A stretch of 64,000 nt of DNA from Thermohalobaculum sp039513195 (GCA_039513195.1 JBCCRM010000019.1:1-64000), one strand, 5' to 3'; positions 17,340-26,452 are shown, counted from the stretch's first letter. Made by a program: numbers and translations. The notes: generated by a model not told the origin, from the sequence alone.

Positions 17340-18319
17340 CGCCCGGCCCCCGCCTGATCGATGCGGAGCCGCGGGTCTATGGAGACATAGAGCAGATCGA
17401 CCACTAGATTGATCCCCACGAACATCACCGAGATCAGCATCAGATAGGCCGCCATCACCGGAATATCGACAAAACGGATCGCGTTCACGAAGAGGAGCCC
17501 GACGCCAGGCCACTGAAAAACCGTCTCGGTGATGATGGCAAAGGCGATGATCGAGCCGATCTGCAACCCAGCGACCGTGATCACCGGGACCAGCGTGTTC
17601 TTCAGCGCGTGGGTGAAATTCACCGCCCTCTCAGCCAACCCACGGGCGCGGGCGAAGCGAATATAGTCTTGGCGCAGAACCTCCAGCATCTCGGCGCGGA
17701 CCAGGCGCATGATCAGCGTCATCTGATAGAGCCCTAGGGTAATGGAGGGGAGGATCAGTGCCTTCAGCCCGCTGACGGTGAGAAAGCCGGTGGTCCACCA
17801 GCCGAGATCGACCACATCGCCCCGGCCGAAACTGGGCAACCAGCCCAGCTCGACCGCGAAGATATAGATCAGCAGGATGCCGATCAGGAAGGTGGGCAGG
17901 GAGACGCCGATCAGGCTGACGGTCATGATCACGTTAGACAGCCATCCATCCCGCCGGATCGCGGTATAGACACCGAGCCCGATGCCCACCAGGAGAGCGA
18001 AGAGCCCGGAGACGAAGGCCAGTTCCAGCGTCGCGGGCGCACGCTCGGCAATGATGTCACCGACCGGGCGGCCCTGCCGATAGCTGACCCCGAACTCGCC
18101 CTGTATTGCGCCCTGCAGGAACCGCCAATATTGCACTGGAAAAGGTTGGTCGAGGCCCAGCTCGCCCCGCAGGCGTTCGATATCCGCACCGGTGCGCTCC
18201 TGACCCAGCAGGTTGTCGATCGGGTCGCCCACGAACCGAAACATCGAGAAGGCGATCAGCCCCGTGAAGAGCAGCACCAGAACCGATTGTCCGACACGGC
18301 GGAGGATATAGGCGATCAT
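17336..18319 (-). CDS. peptide ABC transporter permease (OppB/DppB type)
   Basis: 327 aa. Six hydrophobic helices; starts MIAYILRRVGQSVLVLLFTGLI as usual for the family; EAA loop DYIRFARARGLAERAVNFTHALKN. Forms the membrane channel with OppC. First permease gene of the operon; a 270-bp gap with a hairpin separates it from the binding-protein gene. Confidence 0.92.
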   Translation of the reverse strand: MIAYILRRVGQSVLVLLFTGLIAFSMFRFVGDPIDNLLGQERTGADIERLRGELGLDQPFPVQYWRFLQGAIQGEFGVSYRQGRPVGDIIAERAPATLELAFVSGLFALLVGIGLGVYTAIRRDGWLSNVIMTVSLIGVSLPTFLIGILLIYIFAVELGWLPSFGRGDVVDLGWWTTGFLTVSGLKALILPSITLGLYQMTLIMRLVRAEMLEVLRQDYIRFARARGLAERAVNFTHALKNTLVPVITVAGLQIGSIIAFAIITETVFQWPGVGLLFVNAIRFVDIPVMAAYLMLISVMFVGINLVVDLLYVSIDPRLRIDQAGAGR

Positions 18320-18516
18320 GGCGAGGCTCCGCTCCCCTCGGCGGTCAGATGCTCACGGGCGGCAGCGCCGGCGGTGCAGATCTCGCCGATCTTTGGAACC
18401 GGGTCGGGGAACCTGCCGAGGAGACCGGCAGCAGTCGAGCCGCCGTGCCGGAACGAAGCAAGAAGCGCTGCCATCGACTCCGAAGCGGCGGCGTTGAGGG
18501 GCATCCCGGTTCCCAT
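18316..18516 (-). CDS. possible small ORF overlapping oppB start
   Basis: A 66-codon frame (MGTGMPLNAAASESMAALL...EGSGASP) stops in an ATGA overlap with oppB, like the other junctions of this operon. No family recognised and no clear ribosome-binding site; further upstream the frame runs into the hairpin repeat, which is not coding. May be chance. Confidence 0.3.
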   Translation of the reverse strand: MGTGMPLNAAASESMAALLASFRHGGSTAAGLLGRFPDPVPKIGEICTAGAAAREHLTAEGSGASP

Positions 18517-18544
18517 GTTCGGACGCAGCCTACCCCCACCCTGA

Positions 18545-18567
18545 CCCTCCCCCACAAAGGGGGAGGG
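18545..18567. repeat. intercistronic REP-like hairpin between oppA and oppB
   Basis: CCCTCCCCC-ACAAA-GGGGGAGGG: nine perfect G-C-rich pairs with a five-base loop, 25 bp after the oppA stop. This type of sequence is common between genes in proteobacteria. In mRNA it would protect the upstream oppA message or reduce read-through to the permeases, giving more binding protein than channel. Confidence 0.6.
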
Positions 18568-18591
18568 AATGGCAGGAGCTACCGTCAACGC

Positions 18592-20175
18592 TCAGTTGGC
18601 ATAGGAGAAGTATTTGAACTTCGCCGCATCGTCGGGAGCGACAACTGTCTCGATCTCCGACTTCATGCCCCAATTCAGCACTTGGTGGTGGATCGGCAGA
18701 TAGAGCACGTCCTCCTGCACGGACCGCCAAATTGCCGCGATCTCGTCATTGCGCTTGTCGAGATCGGTCTCGGAGGCCAACGCCACGATCTTCGCGTCGA
18801 GATCCGGGTTCGAATAACGTGTCCCGTTCCAGGAGCCGTACTTCTCCCCCTTTGTGTGGACTAAGAAGTTGAAGATGTACTCGCTGTCATAGGTCGGGAC
18901 GCCCCAGCCTAGCATGTAGAAGTCCGTCTCTAGATTATTGATCAGCGGGAAGTGCTGCGCCTTGGGCAAGGCCTCGAGGTTCACCGTGATCCCAATCTGC
19001 GCCATCATGCCGACGGCGGCCTGGCAGATCGCCTCGTCATTGATGTACCGGTCGTTCGGGCAGTTCAGCGTGACCGAGAAACCGTCGGCATATCCGGCCT
19101 CCGCCATGAGCGCCTTGGCCTTTGCCATATCGGGCGCCGGGACTTGGTCGAGCTCCGACGTCCAGCCGTTTACGAAAGGCGGCATCGCAACACCAGCCGG
19201 CTGCGACTGCCCACGCATGACGACCTTCTTTATCGCCTCGCGATTAATCGCCATCAGCATTGCCTCGCGCACCCGCTTGTCGGCAAACGGGTTTGCACCG
19301 TCGACACTGTCGCTGGCGAGATCCGCATCACCCTGATTCATGCCGAAAAAGATCACGCGGTTCTGCGGTGCGGTTCGGACATCGAGCCCCGCCTCCGCGG
19401 CCACCCGTTGCAGATCCTGGACGGGCACATCCTGGATAAAGTCCACCTCGCCGGAGAGGAGGGCCGCCACCCGCGTCGCCGCGTTCTGGATGGGGGTGTA
19501 GACGATCTCCGTCACCTCCATCGGGAACGCGTCCTTGCCCCAATAATCCTCGTTGATGGTCAGCACGGTTTTCGCATCCGGCTCACGGCTGACGAGTTTG
19601 TAGGGGCCGGTGCCATTGGCATTGCGCGCCGCGAATGTCTCCTCGCCGCCCTCGAAATCCTGAACTTTGACGGCATCGTTCGCTTCCGACCAATCCTTGT
19701 CCATAACGAAGAGATTGGTCAGATTGGCTGGCATGATCGGGTTAGGCCCGTTGGTCACGATGTGGAAGGTATAGGGTCCGACGGCGCGCACTTCCTTCAC
19801 CGATGCGAGCAGTTCCTTGTAATCGCTGTCGGGCGTCATTGCGCGATTGAAGGAAAAAACCGCATCCTCGCTATCAAAGGTGGCACCGTCATGAAACGTC
19901 ACCCCCTCGCGCAGCTTGAACTCCCAAACGCTGGGGTCGTCGGCAAGCGGCGCCCATTCGGTGGCGAGCGCCGGCACGATCTTGCCGGTCATGTCGCGCA
20001 TCACCAAGGGTTCCATGATCTGATGGGCCAGCGCCGAGGTCGGCCCCTCGTTCTGGGCATGGGGATCGAGGGTCAGGCTGTCGCCGGCGCGTGCCCAGCG
20101 CAGTGTCTTCGCATCTGCCTGGCTGGCGGCAAAGGCAACCAGTGCCACCAGCGCGGTGAGTCCATAACGGGTCAT
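18592..20175 (-). CDS. peptide ABC transporter substrate-binding protein (family 5)
   Basis: 527 aa with a Sec signal peptide (MTRYGLTALVALVAFAASQADA, cleavage near residue 22). The SBP family 5 fold is evident: PHAQNEGPTSALAHQIMEPLV, EFKLREGVTFHDGATFDSEDAVFSFNRA, and the C-terminal segments YMLGWGVPTYDSEYIFN and GTRYSNPDLDAKI. It captures peptides or similar solutes in the periplasm and delivers them to OppBC. First gene of the operon, AGGGACC just upstream of the ATG. The substrate cannot be read from the sequence. Gap 20176-20401 upstream holds the divergent promoters; no clear sigma-70 pair was identified with confidence. Confidence 0.93.
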   Translation of the reverse strand: MTRYGLTALVALVAFAASQADAKTLRWARAGDSLTLDPHAQNEGPTSALAHQIMEPLVMRDMTGKIVPALATEWAPLADDPSVWEFKLREGVTFHDGATFDSEDAVFSFNRAMTPDSDYKELLASVKEVRAVGPYTFHIVTNGPNPIMPANLTNLFVMDKDWSEANDAVKVQDFEGGEETFAARNANGTGPYKLVSREPDAKTVLTINEDYWGKDAFPMEVTEIVYTPIQNAATRVAALLSGEVDFIQDVPVQDLQRVAAEAGLDVRTAPQNRVIFFGMNQGDADLASDSVDGANPFADKRVREAMLMAINREAIKKVVMRGQSQPAGVAMPPFVNGWTSELDQVPAPDMAKAKALMAEAGYADGFSVTLNCPNDRYINDEAICQAAVGMMAQIGITVNLEALPKAQHFPLINNLETDFYMLGWGVPTYDSEYIFNFLVHTKGEKYGSWNGTRYSNPDLDAKIVALASETDLDKRNDEIAAIWRSVQEDVLYLPIHHQVLNWGMKSEIETVVAPDDAAKFKYFSYAN

Positions 20176-20401
20176 GATCGGTCCCTGTCGCTTTTATGAT
20201 CGCTTCAGAGTGCCGCTTGAGGCACGAAAAAATCAAGCGCCGACTGAGCTTGCGCGCAATCCGGCAATCGACGGTGGCCGTAGCCAAGTGTTTCAACCGA
20301 TATGACGCTGGTTTTACCGAGGCCGGATTGACATTTTGTCGTCCGATCCCCTCGTACATTGTCAGGATCCTGGACGCGAAATGGTGTGTGCGATGCATGT
20401 G

Positions 20402-21364
20402 ATGCGACGGCCCCGATGGGCTCTGTCTGAGAATTTGGTGACGCCGGAGGAGCACTTTTGGAACCGTCGAAAGTTGCTCATGGCGGGGGGCGCGGCCATT
20501 GGCGCAGGCGTGCTCGGCGCCGGACCGGCGGCGGCGCTGCCGAAACCCGGATCGGCCTTTGAGCCGGTGCCGGAGCTCAATCCCGCATATGCGGATGCCG
20601 GGCGTCCAGTGACGCCGGAAGAGGTCAACAGCACCTACAACAATTTTTACGAGTTCGGTTCCCACAAACAGATTGCCGATGCGTCGAAGGCGCTGAAGAC
20701 CGATGGCTGGACAGTCACTATCGACGGTCTGGTCGACAAACCCTTGGAAATCGGGGTCGAGGATCTTCTGAAAAAGATGCCGATCGAGGAGCGGATCTAC
20801 CGCCACCGCTGTGTTGAGGCATGGTCGATGGTGGCGCCCTGGATCGGGTTCCCTCTGGCTCGGCTGGTGGAGTTTGCGCAACCGAAGGCGGAGGCCCAGT
20901 ATCTCCGCTTCGAGACTTTCAACGACCCGACTATCGCCCGCGGACAGCGCCAATTCTGGTATCCCTGGCCCTATGTCGAGGGCGTCACCGTCGCCGAAGC
21001 CTCGAACGAGCTGGCCCTGATGGTGGTCGGCGCCTACGGCAAGATGCTGCCGGAGCCTTTCGGCGCGCCGATGCGGCTGCATCTGCCTTGGAAATACGGC
21101 TTCAAATCGATCAAATCGATCGTCCGGATCAGCTTCACGGCCGAGCGACCGGTTAGCTTCTGGGAAGAGCTGCAGTCCAGCGAATACGGCTTCTGGGCCA
21201 ATGTGAACCCGGCGGTGTCGCATCCGCGCTGGAGCCAAGCGGATGAACGGGTCCTCGGCAGCAATGAGCGGGTGCCGACGGTCAAATGGAACGGCTATGG
21301 GCCCGAGGTCGCCTATCTCTACGAGGGGCTGGAGGAGGAGCATGGTGACCGCCTCTGGCGCTGA
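20402..21364 (+). CDS. msrP: protein-methionine-sulfoxide reductase catalytic subunit MsrP
   Basis: 320 aa from ATG 20402 (MRRPRWALSENLVTPEEHF); ATGs at 20381 and 20393 are alternatives. A Tat signal with twin arginines (NRRKLLMAGGAAIGAGVLG) precedes the sulfite-oxidase-like molybdopterin fold. The Mo-binding Cys lies in YRHRCVEAWSMV, and GAPMRLHLPWKYGFKSIKSI is the conserved C-terminal cofactor segment. MsrP repairs oxidised methionines in periplasmic proteins and is normally fed electrons by the haem membrane protein MsrQ. No msrQ gene is adjacent: serB follows on the opposite strand. Confidence 0.93.
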   Translation: MRRPRWALSENLVTPEEHFWNRRKLLMAGGAAIGAGVLGAGPAAALPKPGSAFEPVPELNPAYADAGRPVTPEEVNSTYNNFYEFGSHKQIADASKALKTDGWTVTIDGLVDKPLEIGVEDLLKKMPIEERIYRHRCVEAWSMVAPWIGFPLARLVEFAQPKAEAQYLRFETFNDPTIARGQRQFWYPWPYVEGVTVAEASNELALMVVGAYGKMLPEPFGAPMRLHLPWKYGFKSIKSIVRISFTAERPVSFWEELQSSEYGFWANVNPAVSHPRWSQADERVLGSNERVPTVKWNGYGPEVAYLYEGLEEEHGDRLWR

Positions 21365-21645
21365 TAGGCGCGCTATCCCACGCGCGCGCGTTTGACGCGC
21401 CCCGACGCCCAGATCGCCCGGCCCGAAGGTTGGGGCCGGGTCGAGGGCCTAGCCGCGCTGCGGCCGGGCACCAGCCCGGATCGCCCTTGACGCGGCTCGG
21501 GTCTTTAGAACGCCCGAGGGAGGCTGCTCCTGGTGGCCTTTTCAGCTGGCATCGCCAAGCCCTCCATCCGATCCCAGCGCCGCGGCGCCGGGCGTCCGCG
21601 CGGGTCCGAGCCGCAAGGTGAGGACCGCGCCACAGCATAGACCCA

Positions 21646-21666
21646 TCGCGGGCCCGCGGCCCGCGA
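21646..21666. repeat. palindromic hairpin between msrP and serB
   Basis: TCGCGGGCC-CGC-GGCCCGCGA, nine perfect pairs, 28 bp beyond the serB stop and also downstream of msrP. Possible bidirectional terminator without a T-tract. No gene was seen in the rest of 21365-21693. Confidence 0.4.
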
Positions 21667-21693
21667 TTCTGCTTGGCTCGAAAGCGCAGGCGG

Positions 21694-22560
21694 TCAGTCC
21701 CAGAGCACTTCCTCCGCCGCAAAGCCCTGCAACGCCAGAAGCGCCGTCAGATCGGAATGCTCCAACACCGCATCCGCCTCCGCCGCCAACAGGGCTTTGG
21801 GCCGAAAGCCAACGCCCAGACCGGCCGCCTTGATCATCCCGAGATCGTTAGCCCCGTCGCCCACCGCAAGAACCTCGGCCGCGGCAATGCCATGCCCCGC
21901 CATCAACGCTTCCAGCGCCTGGACCTTTGCTTCGCGACCCAGGATCGGCTCGGCCACTTGACCGGTCAGGTATCCATCCTCCGCCAACAGCCTGTTGGCC
22001 CGGTGCTCCGCAAATCCAACGGCCGCCGCGACCCGGCCCGTGAAAAATGTGAACCCACCCGAAACCAGCGCGGTCGCCGCTCCCTTGGCGCCCATGCTTC
22101 GCACCAGCACCCGCGCCCCGGCAGTTAGGCGGATCCGTTCCTCCCAAACCCGCTCCAGCAGAGCCTCCGGGGCTCGCGCCAACAACGCGACCCGTTCCCG
22201 CAAGGCCCCCTCGAAATCCAGGGAACCGGCCATTGCCCGCTCGGTAATCGCAGCAACTTCTGGCCCGACGCCAGCGAGATCGGCCAGCTCATCGAGGCAC
22301 TCCGCCTCTATGATCGTGCTGTCCATGTCGGCGATCAGCAGGCGTTTGCGCCGTCCTGCACCGGGCACAAGGTTGGCATCGACGGCGAACCGGTCGAGCG
22401 CACTCCGCAACACGGCAAGATCGGCCTGGCCCGCCGGCATCTCCCACGCCCGGGGCCAAAGGCGGCGCGGCTGCGCCCCGATTCGACCGCCGGCGATCAG
22501 AGCCGCCTCCTGGACGATAGCCTCGGCAGGTCCCGTCAACACCAGGACCGCGTCGCTCAT
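21694..22560 (-). CDS. serB: phosphoserine phosphatase
   Basis: 288 aa. HAD-family motif I DMDSTII (nucleophile and acid Asp), ECLDELA, motif II region VSGGFTFF, and motif III/IV AVGDGANDLGMI. The N-terminal ~80 residues form an ACT-like region as in other long SerB proteins. Removes phosphate from O-phosphoserine, the last step of serine synthesis. Starts at 22560 in ATGA overlap with the membrane-protein gene upstream, so they are co-translated. Confidence 0.95.
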   Translation of the reverse strand: MSDAVLVLTGPAEAIVQEAALIAGGRIGAQPRRLWPRAWEMPAGQADLAVLRSALDRFAVDANLVPGAGRRKRLLIADMDSTIIEAECLDELADLAGVGPEVAAITERAMAGSLDFEGALRERVALLARAPEALLERVWEERIRLTAGARVLVRSMGAKGAATALVSGGFTFFTGRVAAAVGFAEHRANRLLAEDGYLTGQVAEPILGREAKVQALEALMAGHGIAAAEVLAVGDGANDLGMIKAAGLGVGFRPKALLAAEADAVLEHSDLTALLALQGFAAEEVLWD

Positions 22561-23186
22561 TCCGCGGCATCCGCCGTCACGGTCCTGTCGATGGCAGCGT
22601 CCCGCCAGGCCTCGATCTGCTCAACGGCCCGGCGCTGGCCGACACGGTCCCCAAAGGCGGTGCCGGGGATTGGGATGCCGACGCAGGGCGACACCCAAAT
22701 CATCACCAATCGCGCGCCCATGGCCGAGGTCCAGGCGGACCGCAGACCCACCGTTGCCGGCCATAGGATCCGCTGCGACCGCCCCTCCTCCAGCACCGTC
22801 ATCCCATCGGGGTCGAACTGGATCAGAACGTTCTGCCAGCGGGTCTGCAACACCCGACCCTTCCGGATGTTCTGCAGCGTGTCGGTCATCAGCATCCCTG
22901 CGACCAGACCGACCATGATCAGCAGCACATCGATATGCCAGTGATAGTCCGGCACCCGAAACAGCCGCCCGCCATAGGTGTAAAAGGCAAAGCCGGCCAG
23001 CGCGATCCCAACCGGCCAGATCCAGCCAAGGGCTTCGAACCGCATCGGGATGAGGTTGCGGGTGGAATAGTCCTCGGTCTGAAAACGGGCCGCCATGCAG
23101 CCCGCGATCCAGTCCAACGAATACCGCACCTCGAAGGGCTCGCCACCACCGACCGGTCCGTGCCCGACCGGCATCCCATCCCCCAT
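22557..23186 (-). CDS. membrane protein with two TM helices, PH-like C-terminal region
   Basis: 209 aa. Two adjacent hydrophobic helices (WIWPVGIALAGFAFYTYGG and IDVLLIMVGLVAGMLM) are followed by a soluble beta-rich part (LQTRWQNVLIQFDPDGMTVLEEGRSQRILWPATVGL) that resembles the layout of YcxB/bPH2-type membrane proteins. Function unknown. It lies between the DAHP synthase gene (6 bp upstream) and serB (overlapping), so it belongs to an aroF-serB transcription unit. Confidence 0.7.
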   Translation of the reverse strand: MGDGMPVGHGPVGGGEPFEVRYSLDWIAGCMAARFQTEDYSTRNLIPMRFEALGWIWPVGIALAGFAFYTYGGRLFRVPDYHWHIDVLLIMVGLVAGMLMTDTLQNIRKGRVLQTRWQNVLIQFDPDGMTVLEEGRSQRILWPATVGLRSAWTSAMGARLVMIWVSPCVGIPIPGTAFGDRVGQRRAVEQIEAWRDAAIDRTVTADAAE

Positions 23187-23192
23187 CGCCGC

Positions 23193-24560
23193 TTAGGCCG
23201 ACGCGGCGATCCGCTCCGCCCCGCCGGATTTCTCGATCGCATCGGCGATCAGAAAGGCGAGTTCGAGCGACTGACTGGCATTCAGCCGGGGATCGCAAGC
23301 GGTGTGATAGCGGCTGGCGAGATCGGCGGCGGTGATTTGGTGCATGCCGCCCATGCATTCAGTCACTTCCTGGCCAGTCATCTCGAAATGCACCCCACCG
23401 GCATAGGTTCCCTCCGCCGCGTGGATATCGAAGAACTCCCCGACCTCGCTGAGCACCTTTTCGAACGGCCGCGTCTTATAACCGGACTCCGATTTGATGG
23501 TGTTGCCGTGCATCGGGTCGCAGGACCAGACGACTTTCTTTCCCTCCCGCTCTATCGCGCGGATCCAGCCCGGCAGATGCTCGGCGACCTTACCTGCGCC
23601 AGTGCGGCAGATCAGCGTCAGCCGGCCCGGCGTGTTCGACGGATTTAGGATGTCGGACAGGCGGATCAGCTCGTCCGGCGTCAGGCTCGGCCCGCATTTC
23701 AGCCCGATCGGGTTGATCACGCCGCGGCAGAATTCGACATGCGCGCCGTCGGGCTGACGCGTCCGGTCGCCGATCCAGATCATATGACCAGATCCCGCCA
23801 CCGGATTGCCGGAGGTCGAATCTATCCGAGTCAGCGCCTCCTCATAGGGCAGCAGCAACGCCTCGTGGCTCGTGTAGAACTCCACCTGATGCATGGTGTT
23901 GGCCTGCACTCCGCAGGCATCCATGAAATCGACCGCCGAGGAGATCCGCTCCGCCAACGCCCGGAACCGCTCCGCCTCCGGCCCCGCCTTCGCAAAATCC
24001 AGGTTCCAGGCCTGAACCCGCCGCAGATCCGCATAGCCACCGGTCGCAAAGGCGCGCAGCAGGTTGAGGGTCGCCGCCGATTGCATATAGGCAGTGACCA
24101 TCCGCTCCGGATCCGGGATCCGCGCCTCAGCCGTAAAAGCGGCCTCGTTGATGATATCGCCGCGATAGGACGGCAGCGCGACCCCGTCCTTCGTTTCGGT
24201 GTCCGAGGACCGGGGCTTTGCGAACTGCCCTGCAATGCGCCCGACTTTGACCACCGGCACCCGGGCTGCGAAGGTCAGAACCACTGCCATCTGCAGCATG
24301 ACGCGGAAGGTGTCGCGAATGTTGTCTCCCGTGAACTCGGCAAAGCTCTCGGCGCAATCGCCGCCCTGTAGCAGGAAAGCCTCCCCCTCGCACACTTCGG
24401 CAAGGCGCGCGCGCAGCTGCCGGGCTTCGCCGGCGAACACCAACGGCGGATAGGTGCCGAGCCGCTCCGTCACGGTGCCGAGCGCGCGCTCATTCCCGTA
24501 AACAGGCATTTGCAACCCGTCCATCTCGCGCCAGCTGCTTTTCGTCCAAGCCCGGCTCAT
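23193..24560 (-). CDS. class II 3-deoxy-D-arabino-heptulosonate 7-phosphate synthase
   Basis: 455 aa from ATG 24560, which has AAGGAGG upstream; the frame is open to 24617 without support. Starts MSRAWTKSSWREMDGLQMPVY, typical for the plant-type enzyme. Conserved LLQGGDCAESF, WNLDFAKAGPEAERF, SHEALLLPYEEALTR, MIWIGDRTRQPDGAHVEFCRG, NPIGLKCGPS, and the metal/PEP-binding VVWSCDPMHGN and GGVHFEMTGQEVTECMGG. It condenses PEP with erythrose 4-phosphate, opening the shikimate pathway. This class is unrelated in sequence to the E. coli AroFGH enzymes. Confidence 0.95.
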   Translation of the reverse strand: MSRAWTKSSWREMDGLQMPVYGNERALGTVTERLGTYPPLVFAGEARQLRARLAEVCEGEAFLLQGGDCAESFAEFTGDNIRDTFRVMLQMAVVLTFAARVPVVKVGRIAGQFAKPRSSDTETKDGVALPSYRGDIINEAAFTAEARIPDPERMVTAYMQSAATLNLLRAFATGGYADLRRVQAWNLDFAKAGPEAERFRALAERISSAVDFMDACGVQANTMHQVEFYTSHEALLLPYEEALTRIDSTSGNPVAGSGHMIWIGDRTRQPDGAHVEFCRGVINPIGLKCGPSLTPDELIRLSDILNPSNTPGRLTLICRTGAGKVAEHLPGWIRAIEREGKKVVWSCDPMHGNTIKSESGYKTRPFEKVLSEVGEFFDIHAAEGTYAGGVHFEMTGQEVTECMGGMHQITAADLASRYHTACDPRLNASQSLELAFLIADAIEKSGGAERIAASA

Positions 24561-24744
24561 CACAGTCCTCCTTCGTGCTGTGCTCCGGCTATAGTATAGC
24601 CGTCGGGCGCTGACCACCCCTCCGGATTTCAGCCGTCGCCTTCGGTTCGTTCGTGACTTGACTGCGGCAATTTGCCGGCGTCACTCTCTGCGACAAGCCA
24701 CGGCGACAGACCATGGCGACAATTGGGAATTTTGCGTGGAACCC

Positions 24745-25797
24745 ATGACCCAGATCCTGGCCGGGGGCGGAACGAAGCCGAAACAGTTCGTCTTTCTGCT
24801 GACGCCCGCCTTCTCGCTGATCGCCTTCGCAGCGGCGATTGAGCCATTGCGCCATGCGAACCGGGTGGCGCGGCAGTCTCTCTATGACTGGCGTGTCGTG
24901 TCGGAGGACGGCGCCTCGGTGGAATGCTCCAACGGCACAGTGCTGGGCGTGGATAGCGGTCTCGAGGATATCGACCGCGACAGCCGCATCGTCGTCTGTG
25001 CTGGCTTCGGGCTCGACCGGGCGGCATCGCGGCCGGTACTCACCTGGCTTCGCCGCCAAGCGCGGCGCGGGGCCGGCATGGCCGCTGTCTGCACGGGCGC
25101 CTATGTGCTCGCCAAAGCTGGGCTCCTCGATGGCAAACGCTGCACCATCCACTGGGAGAATCACGCCGCCTTCGCCGAGGATTTCCCGGATGTCGAGGTC
25201 TCCACACTTCTCTATGTGAAGGACGAGGGCATCTATACCTGCGCTGGCGGCACGGCGGCGGCGGACATGCTGTTGCAGCTGATCGCCGAGGATCACGGGC
25301 CGGAGCTCAGCTCGCTGATCGCCGATTGCCTGATCCACATGCCCGCCCGCGGCGACAATGACGAGCAGCGGCTCAGCGTGCCTGCGCGGATCGGTGTACG
25401 CCACCCGAAGCTGGTGCAGATCATTCAGACCATGGAACGCTCGACCGAGGAGCCGATTTCCCCATCGGAACTCGCGAAGTCCGTCAATATGTCCACACGC
25501 CAACTGGAGCGTCTGTTCCGGCGGTACCTCAATCGCTCGCCGAAGCGCTACTACATGGAATTGAGGCTGGAAAAAGCCCGCAATCTGCTTCTGCAGACCG
25601 ACATGTCAGTGATCAATGTGGCGCTGGCCTGCGGCTTCACCTCGCCCTCGCATTTCTCGAAATGCTATCGTGCGCATTTCGCCCGCACACCCTATCGGGA
25701 ACGCGGCACCCCGGCGGAGACCGGTCAAAAGAAGAGCGCGCAGCGCAACAAACCGGCCGAGACCGGGACACCCGCAGCGGTGGAGGGCGACGGGTGA
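24745..25797 (+). CDS. GlxA-family transcriptional regulator (DJ-1/PfpI domain plus AraC helix-turn-helix)
   Basis: 350 aa from ATG 24745. N-terminal class I amidotransferase-like domain (VFLLTPAFSLIAFAAAIEPLRHAN; nucleophile-elbow region AAVCTGAYVLAKAGLL with the Cys retained) and a C-terminal AraC DNA-binding domain (ISPSELAKSVNMSTRQLERLFRRYLNRSPKRYYMELRLEKARNLLLQTDMSV...CGFTSPSHFSKCYRAHF). The family contains activators of betaine, carnitine, choline and arginine catabolism. A tail of about 30 polar residues is unusual. Overlaps the thioesterase gene (GTGA), which suggests regulator and enzyme serve one pathway. Confidence 0.92.
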   Translation: MTQILAGGGTKPKQFVFLLTPAFSLIAFAAAIEPLRHANRVARQSLYDWRVVSEDGASVECSNGTVLGVDSGLEDIDRDSRIVVCAGFGLDRAASRPVLTWLRRQARRGAGMAAVCTGAYVLAKAGLLDGKRCTIHWENHAAFAEDFPDVEVSTLLYVKDEGIYTCAGGTAAADMLLQLIAEDHGPELSSLIADCLIHMPARGDNDEQRLSVPARIGVRHPKLVQIIQTMERSTEEPISPSELAKSVNMSTRQLERLFRRYLNRSPKRYYMELRLEKARNLLLQTDMSVINVALACGFTSPSHFSKCYRAHFARTPYRERGTPAETGQKKSAQRNKPAETGTPAAVEGDG

Positions 25798-26249
25798 GCA
25801 GCGACCGCCCGGTCGCGCCAGGCCGGGCCGAGTATCGCGCATTTCGGCCACTGGCGACCCGCTGGGCTGATAACGACGTCTACGGCCACGTAAACAATGT
25901 CGTTTACTACAGCTTCTTCGACACGGCCGTGAACGGCTACCTCGTCGACGCAGGTGCGCTCACGGTCGGCGTCAGCCCCGTGATTGGCTTGGTCGTCGAC
26001 AGCCAGTGCAGTTATTTCGCGTCCCTCGCCTTTCCGGATCGGGTGGAGGCGGGCCTGCGCATCGACCGGCTCGGCCGCAGCTCCATAGCCTACGGCATCG
26101 GGATCTTTGCGGAAGGCGCCGACCGGGCCGCCGCATCGGGGCGGTTCGTCCACGTCACCGTGGATCGAGAGACTAGGCGGCCCGTCCCGGTGCCGGAGAC
26201 CATGCGGACAGCGCTGGCTCCTCTGCTCGCCGGTTCTCAGGAACTTTGA
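25794..26249 (+). CDS. acyl-CoA thioesterase, hot-dog fold (4HBT/YbgC type)
   Basis: 151 aa from the GTG at 25794, which overlaps the regulator stop by four bases; the longer open frame upstream is the regulator's shadow. The hot-dog signature TRWADNDVYGHVNNVVYYSFFDTAVNGYL carries the catalytic Asp (DND) and the HVNN turn of 4-hydroxybenzoyl-CoA thioesterase relatives. Hydrolyses an acyl-CoA; substrate unknown. Coupled to the GlxA-type regulator, so a betaine- or carnitine-type CoA ester is one possibility, by inference only. 26250-26375 downstream holds nothing recognisable. Confidence 0.88.
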   Translation: MSSDRPVAPGRAEYRAFRPLATRWADNDVYGHVNNVVYYSFFDTAVNGYLVDAGALTVGVSPVIGLVVDSQCSYFASLAFPDRVEAGLRIDRLGRSSIAYGIGIFAEGADRAAASGRFVHVTVDRETRRPVPVPETMRTALAPLLAGSQEL

Positions 26250-26375
26250 ATCCTCGATGACATGGAAGCTCGCACAGACAATCAAGGGTTGATTGCACGG
26301 AAAAAATTCGAATCGCTCACAGGCCGCTCTCGACCGATGAATGCAGCGCAGCATCGACATGCAAAGCGTGCGCGG

Positions 26376-26452
26376 TGGTCGGGGCGGAGAGATTCGAACT
26401 CCCGGCCTACGGTACCCAAAACCGTCGCGCTACCAGACTGCGCTACGCCCCG
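26376..26452 (-). tRNA. tRNA-Pro (anticodon TGG), CCA encoded
   Basis: Minus-strand 77-nt cloverleaf: acceptor CGGGGCG (26446-26452) with CGCCCCG (26380-26386), D-arm GCGCAGTCTGGTAGCGC, anticodon arm ACGGT-TTTGGGT-ACCGT giving TGG, T-loop GTTCGAATC, discriminator A and encoded CCA (26376-26378). Confidence 0.95.

Noticed and set aside
18517..18588. N-terminal extension of the small ORF reading PSPFVGEGQGGG
   Set aside because: This peptide is the translation of a hairpin repeat and recurs as a spurious ORF; it is not coding.
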